Shown: positions 51,700 to 55,955 of the stretch, piece by piece
Layout: each line of letters opens with the position of its first letter
How positions within the stretch are numbered: the stretch's first letter is position 1
DNA from: Saprospiraceae bacterium
GTDB taxonomy: Bacteria; Bacteroidota; Bacteroidia; Chitinophagales; Saprospiraceae
Length of the DNA: 55,955 bases
Reading direction: 5' to 3'
Assembly (NCBI GenBank): GCA_026989035.1
Contig: JALSKB010000147.1
Coordinates: forward strand, 1-55,955
Translations under genes and position numbers: made by a program
The notes under the pieces: generated by a model
What the model was told of the DNA's origin: nothing
The model's input: only the letters and a program-made list of their open reading frames with translations
The model's database searches: none

Positions 51700-52461
51700 A
51701 TGCGGCCGGTTTTCTGGAAGCGGCTGCTCAGTTATTTTACGGACATCCAAGTGGAGTCGGTTTCCAGTGATTGGAACCCCCAGCTACAGGTTTTGCTCAG
51801 TCGCGGAAGGTATCAGCTTTGTACATCCGGGGCCATTTATTCTTACGAAGACCTGTATGCCAATTTTTACCTCACCTTTGCCATGCTTCATTCCGGATAT
51901 AATGCGGTCTTTCCCAAGGGCCCGGGCAGGGAAGCCGGACGCATGTACCTTCGGCAAGGCCGTTTGTTTGAAGAGCCTTTTACATCGGTTTTAGCCGATC
52001 GAAAATCGGTTTTGCTGTTAGGCCTTGGTTTGGGTAGTGTGCCTTGGATGCTGGAGCGGCACTTTGGCCTGAATTTTCACTATACGGCCGTGGAGGTAGA
52101 TGAAGCCGTGGTGTATTTAGCTCAAAAATATGCTCTGGGAGAATTGGAGTCATCCATGGAGATTGTCTGTGCCGACGCTTTGGCTTTTGTGGAACAGGAC
52201 GATCGCTGCTATGATTTGGTCATCATGGATGTTTTTCGCGATGCGGTCATTCCGGCAGCTTTTCAGACCTCTTCTTTTTTGGACTGTCTGCGTAGCCGGC
52301 TTTCGCCAAATGGGGTACTGCTTTTCAACTTTTTGGCCCGAACGACAGAAGATCGCAAGCGGGCCGATCGCTTTTTTCGGGAAAAATTTCTGCGGGTTTT
52401 TCCTTTGGGCAATTACCTGGACACCGGAGGGAATTGGGTGTTGATGAATGGTTTGGATTGA
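51700..52461 (+). CDS. Spermidine synthase-like methyltransferase
   Basis: This is a 253-residue Rossmann-fold protein. The ATG at 51700 begins one base after the previous stop and is preferred over an upstream overlapping frame. SAM-type binding is shown by VLLLGLGLGSVPWMLERHFG, the acidic AVEVDEAVVYLAQKYA and the DLVIMDVFRDAVIP segment. This pattern is shared with spermidine-synthase-like methyltransferases. The aspartates needed for polyamine binding are not evident, so I call only the fold. The function is unknown. Confidence 0.86.
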   Translation: MRPVFWKRLLSYFTDIQVESVSSDWNPQLQVLLSRGRYQLCTSGAIYSYEDLYANFYLTFAMLHSGYNAVFPKGPGREAGRMYLRQGRLFEEPFTSVLADRKSVLLLGLGLGSVPWMLERHFGLNFHYTAVEVDEAVVYLAQKYALGELESSMEIVCADALAFVEQDDRCYDLVIMDVFRDAVIPAAFQTSSFLDCLRSRLSPNGVLLFNFLARTTEDRKRADRFFREKFLRVFPLGNYLDTGGNWVLMNGLD

Positions 52462-52591
52462 AGGTGCCGGATAAGCAAGAGCAAACGCTCCGGGAAAGAA
52501 ATGCCCGAGTTCTCTTTTGGGCCTTTCCATCTGGATCTTTTTTGCTATTTTTGCCCGACTTTAAATGAAGAGTTCGTTCTCACTGAGGGGA

Positions 52592-52694
52592 TGATCATGG
52601 CGGAGCGATTTGGGAGGCGTCAGCCTTCCAAATTACCTACCTTTCGCCGGTTTGCGAGTAGTAAATGTCCCGAACCATTTCGGTTTGGGCATAT
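52592..52694 (+). repeat. Dispersed ~105-bp palindromic repeat, copy G
   Basis: It begins TGATCATGGCGGAGCG and ends CGGTTTGGGCATAT. The large hairpin is ATTTGGGAGGC / GCCTTCCAAAT with one G-T pair, loop GTCA. The small hairpin is CCCGAACC / GGTTTGGG. It ends 15 bases before the ATG of the next plus-strand gene. Confidence 0.88.
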
Positions 52695-52709
52695 CAAAGT
52701 AAGTGGTCT

Positions 52710-53306
52710 ATGTTTACCATCAACATTTATCTGCGTTTTGCTCTCATCGCCCTGTTTTTGGGTGGCGGTATAGTTTTGGCGGCCTTGTACAGCTTTTGGT
52801 ACGCTCTGCCTTTAATCTTAATTGGCCTGGCCTTATTGATTGGCTATTTTCTTTTGGGCACCATTCAGTCGGCTGCGACGATGTTGCAGGCCGGTAAGAT
52901 GGCTGAGGCGGAAAAGCGTTTGAATTTGACGTTTTTTCCCGCTTTGTTGTACAGTGCCAACAAAGCCTACTACTATATGTTGCGGGCGGGCATAGCTCAG
53001 CACAAGCAGCAGAATCAGGAAGCTGAACGCTTTTTGCAGTTGGCCCGGGAAGTGAAGGTGCCTACCGACAACGAACGGGCGGTGATTCATTTGCAGTTGG
53101 CCAATATCGCTATGCAGCGCAACAACTGGGCGCAGGCCAAGGCTTATTTTAAAGTGGCTAAAAATTGCAAGCTTACCGAGCCGGCTATCAAAGAGCAGAT
53201 TAGGGAATTTGAAAAAGCCCTGAAAAACAGTGGCGTGCTCAAACCCGGAATGAGAGGGCAGCGCATGCAGCCCGGTGGTAAGCGTCGTCGGCCTAAGATT
53301 CGCTGA
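52710..53306 (+). CDS. Membrane protein with TPR domain
   Basis: This is a 198-residue protein. The ATG at 52710 (MFTINIYLRFALIALFL) is preferred; longer frames start inside repeat G. Two membrane helices (about 7-28 and 31-52) precede TPR-like helices (AEAEKRLNLTFFPALLYSANKAYYYMLRAGIAQHKQQ and ERAVIHLQLANIAMQRNNWAQAKAYF). The C-terminus is very basic (GMRGQRMQPGGKRRRPKIR). A tail of this kind could contact nucleic acid or the ribosome, but this is inference. radA follows after 46 bp. Confidence 0.86.
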   Translation: MFTINIYLRFALIALFLGGGIVLAALYSFWYALPLILIGLALLIGYFLLGTIQSAATMLQAGKMAEAEKRLNLTFFPALLYSANKAYYYMLRAGIAQHKQQNQEAERFLQLAREVKVPTDNERAVIHLQLANIAMQRNNWAQAKAYFKVAKNCKLTEPAIKEQIREFEKALKNSGVLKPGMRGQRMQPGGKRRRPKIR

Positions 53307-53352
53307 ATGGGCAGGCTCTTGTTTGGCGAAAGCCGAAAAATCACTTCTTCCT

Positions 53353-54738
53353 TTGGCGAAAATCAGAAAAATATTCGTTTGTTCCGTTTGTGGTACGCAA
53401 AGCGCCAAATGGATGGGGCGTTGCCCGGGTTGTGAAGGCTGGAACACCTTCCAGGAAGAAGTGGTTTACAGAGAGAGTGAGCGGGAAAAGCAGAGAGAAA
53501 GGTGGAGGGGGAATCAGAGTAACTCTCTGGCCGAAGCCCAAGCCGTGCCTTTACCTGAAGTTCAGGCCGGAGAGCGAGTTCGTTTGAAGTTGCCCGATGC
53601 AGAGTTGCAGCGCGTTTTGGGTGGTGGCCTGGTGCCGGGCTCCTTGGTGCTGATCGGAGGAGAGCCGGGCATAGGAAAATCGACCCTCATGTTGCAGATG
53701 GCCATGTCTCTCGAGGAACGCGTTTTGTACGTGAGCGGCGAAGAAAGCGCCTCTCAAATTAAAATGAGAGCAGACCGCATAGGCTTGGTCAATCCCGATT
53801 GTTATTTGTTGACGCAAACCAATACGACTCAAATCTTGCAGCAGGCCCGCAAATTGGAGCCGGCCTTTTTGATTGTGGATTCCATTCAGACACTGCGCTC
53901 GCCTTTGCTGGATTCTCTGCCTGGGAGTGTAACACAAATAAGAGAAAGTGCCGGAGAGCTACAGCGCTTTGCCAAAGAAACGGGCATTCCCGTGGTTTTG
54001 ATCGGCCACATCAACAAAGAAGGACAACTGGCAGGGCCTAAATTGTTGGAGCATGTGGTGGATACCGTGTTGAGCTTTGAGGGAGATCGCAACCATGCCT
54101 ATCGGATTTTGAGGTCTTTAAAAAATCGCTTTGGCTCTACTGATGAACTGGGCATTTACGAAATGCGGGGTTCCGGTCTCAGGCCGGTGAGCAATCCTTC
54201 CGAGTTGCTCATCGCTCAGACCGACGAGCAGCTCAGCGGTAGCGCCATAGCAGCTACGGTAGAAGGGCTGCGCCCCATGCTGATAGAAACGCAGGCCTTG
54301 GTGAGTACGGCGGTGTATGGCACTCCTCAGCGTTCGGCCACGGGCTTTGACCTTCGACGTTTGCACATGTTGTTGGCTGTTTTGGAAAAACGTGGAAAAT
54401 TTCCACTGGGGCAGTACGACGTCTTTCTCAATATGGCCGGAGGCATACGTGTACAGGATCCAGGAATTGATCTGGCCGTCATCAGCTCCTTGCTCTCTTC
54501 CTTTCACGACATAGCTCTCCCATATCATTCCTGTTTTGCAGGTGAAGTGGGGCTATCCGGAGAAATTCGTGCCGTACATCGCATTGAGCAACGAATCCAG
54601 GAGGCTGATCGTTTGGGCTTTAAGTTGTTTTACCTCCCACGATCTAACATGAAAGGTTTGGATTCTTCTCGTTATGCCATTGAGCTGAAACCCATGGGGA
54701 AGGTTGAGGAATTGTACCATGAGTTGTTTGAGCTTTGA
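53353..54738 (+). CDS. radA: DNA repair protein RadA
   Basis: RadA is a RecA-like ATPase that processes recombination intermediates. The TTG at 53353 is chosen because it gives AKIRKIFVCSVCG, the normal N-terminus, and 461 residues, close to the E. coli length. A GTG further upstream overlaps the previous gene and adds 26 odd residues. Features are the zinc finger CSVCG...GRCPGC, Walker A GGEPGIGKST and the KNRFG motif in SLKNRFGSTDELGIYEM. The C-terminal Lon-like domain has VFLNMAGGIRVQDPGIDLAV. Confidence 0.96.
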   Translation: MAKIRKIFVCSVCGTQSAKWMGRCPGCEGWNTFQEEVVYRESEREKQRERWRGNQSNSLAEAQAVPLPEVQAGERVRLKLPDAELQRVLGGGLVPGSLVLIGGEPGIGKSTLMLQMAMSLEERVLYVSGEESASQIKMRADRIGLVNPDCYLLTQTNTTQILQQARKLEPAFLIVDSIQTLRSPLLDSLPGSVTQIRESAGELQRFAKETGIPVVLIGHINKEGQLAGPKLLEHVVDTVLSFEGDRNHAYRILRSLKNRFGSTDELGIYEMRGSGLRPVSNPSELLIAQTDEQLSGSAIAATVEGLRPMLIETQALVSTAVYGTPQRSATGFDLRRLHMLLAVLEKRGKFPLGQYDVFLNMAGGIRVQDPGIDLAVISSLLSSFHDIALPYHSCFAGEVGLSGEIRAVHRIEQRIQEADRLGFKLFYLPRSNMKGLDSSRYAIELKPMGKVEELYHELFEL

Positions 54739-54767
54739 TTGAGCAAAGGCGTAAAAAAAATACAAGC

Positions 54768-55400
54768 ATGAAACATCTTTTTGTCTTTTTTGCTTTATTG
54801 TCTTTACCCTGTTTTCTTTGGGGGCAACAGCGCTTTGAAGGGAGGGTCATTGTCGGTTTGAATGCTTCTCAAATCCAGGGAGATGATCTGGCAGGCTACA
54901 ACAAGGCGGGTTTGCGAGCCGGTTTGGGCGTGTCGGCTGTATTGGGCGAGAGGACATCTCTGGGGTTGAACATGCTGTTTAGCCAGCGCGGCAGTTCTTC
55001 TCCACTAACGAGAAACAACAGTGTGCCCCGTCGTTTGGTGCAGCTCAATTACGTGGAATTGCCGCTGCTCTTTTCCTTGGCTGATTGGTGGGACGAAAAG
55101 CAGAGTTTTTATCATCTTGCTTTTCAGGCGGGCTTAAGCTACAGCCGTTTGATCAATTCCAGCGTTGAGTTTTTTCCGCCTTTTGAAACCGAGAAAGAAA
55201 ATTTTGCTCAAAATGATTTGAGCTTTTCTTTGGGTGTAACGTATTATGCCAATCCTCATTGGGGTTTTTCTGCGTCTTACACCCGTTCCATATTCTTGTT
55301 GTACAACAACAAAAAGCACTTGAACGACAATGGCGCACCGATTTACGCTTCTTCCATGCGGGCTTATTTTATTAGCTTTGAGGTGCAGTACAAGTTTTGA
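54768..55400 (+). CDS. PorT-like outer-membrane beta-barrel protein
   Basis: This is a 210-residue outer-membrane protein. The ATG at 54768 opens a signal peptide (MKHLFVFFALLSLPCFLWG); a TTG further up adds 11 residues. The mature protein has the pattern of the PorT/beta-barrel 13 family: VIVGLNASQIQGDDLAGYNKAGLRAGLGV, LNYVELPLLFSL and a terminal aromatic (FEVQYKF). PorT is required for type IX secretion in Porphyromonas, but the broad family has other roles, so a T9SS link is only possible. Confidence 0.88.
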   Translation: MKHLFVFFALLSLPCFLWGQQRFEGRVIVGLNASQIQGDDLAGYNKAGLRAGLGVSAVLGERTSLGLNMLFSQRGSSSPLTRNNSVPRRLVQLNYVELPLLFSLADWWDEKQSFYHLAFQAGLSYSRLINSSVEFFPPFETEKENFAQNDLSFSLGVTYYANPHWGFSASYTRSIFLLYNNKKHLNDNGAPIYASSMRAYFISFEVQYKF

Positions 55401-55529
55401 TTGTTTGCCCTTTTGTTGAAGGGCTTAGAGCAAAGTGGTTCGAGTGTGAAAGGTGAAAAACAGTAACTAAAAGTTTGAGCTTGCCGGAGTATCCTCGCTA
55501 ACAGACTTTGACCTCACAAAATTCTTACC

Positions 55530-55955
55530 ATGAAACGGTACTTCTTTTTGCTTTCATTTTTTTTGTTGCTTCTCTTTGCCTGTGGAGAGAATGTTTCGGA
55601 TAAACAGAAAAAGGACAGAACAGTTGATTCTTCAGAAAAACAAGTGTTTTATCCGAGCTATCCCATCGACAGTTTAAAACAGCTGTGGCTGCATTGCGAT
55701 TACATAGATGTTTTGTATTACGATTTGCCGGCATCTATGAGCATTACCGATACCAACAGCATTCATCAGATGCTGAGCATCATTGCTGCAGAACCGGCGC
55801 CGCGCAAGCCGGATTGTAAACCCATAGGGCGTCTTTTCTTTCAAGTTCAGGGTGACAACAGAGCTTCAGCTGATTTGTATTTCTCGGATGCCTGTAAGTT
55901 TTTGGTTTTTTTGGAGAACGAAAAGCCTCAGTGGGGAAATCTGTTGACCGATAGA
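55530..55955 (+). CDS. Lipoprotein, cut by the window edge
   Basis: The frame opens at 55530 with a signal peptide and lipobox (MKRYFFLLSFFLLLLFACG), then a Ser/Lys-rich linker. It continues open for 142 codons to the end of the window (ending GNLLTDR). The mature part (SLKQLWLHCDYIDVLYYDL, then CKPIGRLFFQVQ) is not a family I recognise. The stop lies outside, so the true length is unknown. It starts 129 bp after the PorT-like stop. Confidence 0.8.
   Translation, partial: MKRYFFLLSFFLLLLFACGENVSDKQKKDRTVDSSEKQVFYPSYPIDSLKQLWLHCDYIDVLYYDLPASMSITDTNSIHQMLSIIAAEPAPRKPDCKPIGRLFFQVQGDNRASADLYFSDACKFLVFLENEKPQWGNLLTDR

Noticed and set aside
8883-52694. CRISPR array
   Set aside because: The repeated elements are far apart, palindromic and variable, with no regular spacers and no cas genes. 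The Cas4-like nuclease fold in the helicase is a general RecB fold.

Overview
The window looks like chromosomal DNA from a Bacteroidota member, most likely a Saprospiria/Lewinella-like lineage. The evidence is -7 boxes of the Bacteroidota type TAnnTTTG, two secreted proteins with type IX secretion (T9SS) C-terminal sorting domains, many lipoproteins, a fused E1 alpha/beta 2-oxoacid dehydrogenase, a GlmU-like nucleotidyltransferase of the Bacteroidota kind, DUF1573, DUF6340 and PorT-like proteins, and few Shine-Dalgarno sequences. I see no prophage, plasmid, CRISPR array or complete insertion sequence. The lineage below phylum is inference.

Layout. 0-8.7 kb: leuS, a two-cluster ferredoxin, a TPR/PD40/OmpA envelope protein, scpA, an aspartyl protease with a PDZ domain, and a 1-Cys peroxiredoxin. 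9-16.9 kb: a T9SS lipase, an EamA permease with a lipoprotein, prs, a class V aminotransferase, and a DUF481 outer-membrane protein. 17-26.7 kb: a rhomboid protease, riboflavin genes (ribA and a RibD-type reductase), an exonuclease/FkbM methyltransferase pair, a large Dna2-like nuclease-helicase, cinA and birA. 26.8-33.5 kb: rsfS, ftsH, paaZ plus an enoyl-CoA hydratase, and a membrane coiled-coil protein. 33.8-42.1 kb, all on the minus strand: a JmjC/cupin protein, a DUF6340 lipoprotein, ligT-fdhD-DUF7009, an amidohydrolase-like lipoprotein, a small membrane protein, tRNA-Pro, tRNA-Ser and dnaA. The AT-rich gap beyond dnaA carries DnaA boxes and is a candidate oriC. Gene direction mostly switches there, with minus genes to the left and plus genes to the right. 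43.3-56 kb: the E1 operon with a TPR protein and two envelope proteins, a T9SS LamG protein, rpmE2-glmU-like-methyltransferase, a TPR membrane protein, radA, a PorT-like barrel, and a lipoprotein cut by the window edge.

Two repeat systems lie over this ordinary gene content. The first is a family of about 105-bp dispersed palindromic elements. There are seven near-complete copies and at least one remnant. Each has terminal ATATAC-type inverted ends and two hairpins with compensatory changes between copies. One copy supplies the end of a helicase gene, and three abut gene starts. The second is a very over-represented short motif, GCCTTTCGGCAAATG. Its 12-base core occurs exactly 15 times, on both strands, in genes and gaps and in five different reading frames. 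It has close variants and a stem-swapped form, GGCTTTCGCCAAATG. It behaves like a DNA-level signal such as an uptake sequence or another highly iterated motif. I know of no described counterpart in this phylum. These repeats are the best candidates for something undescribed here.
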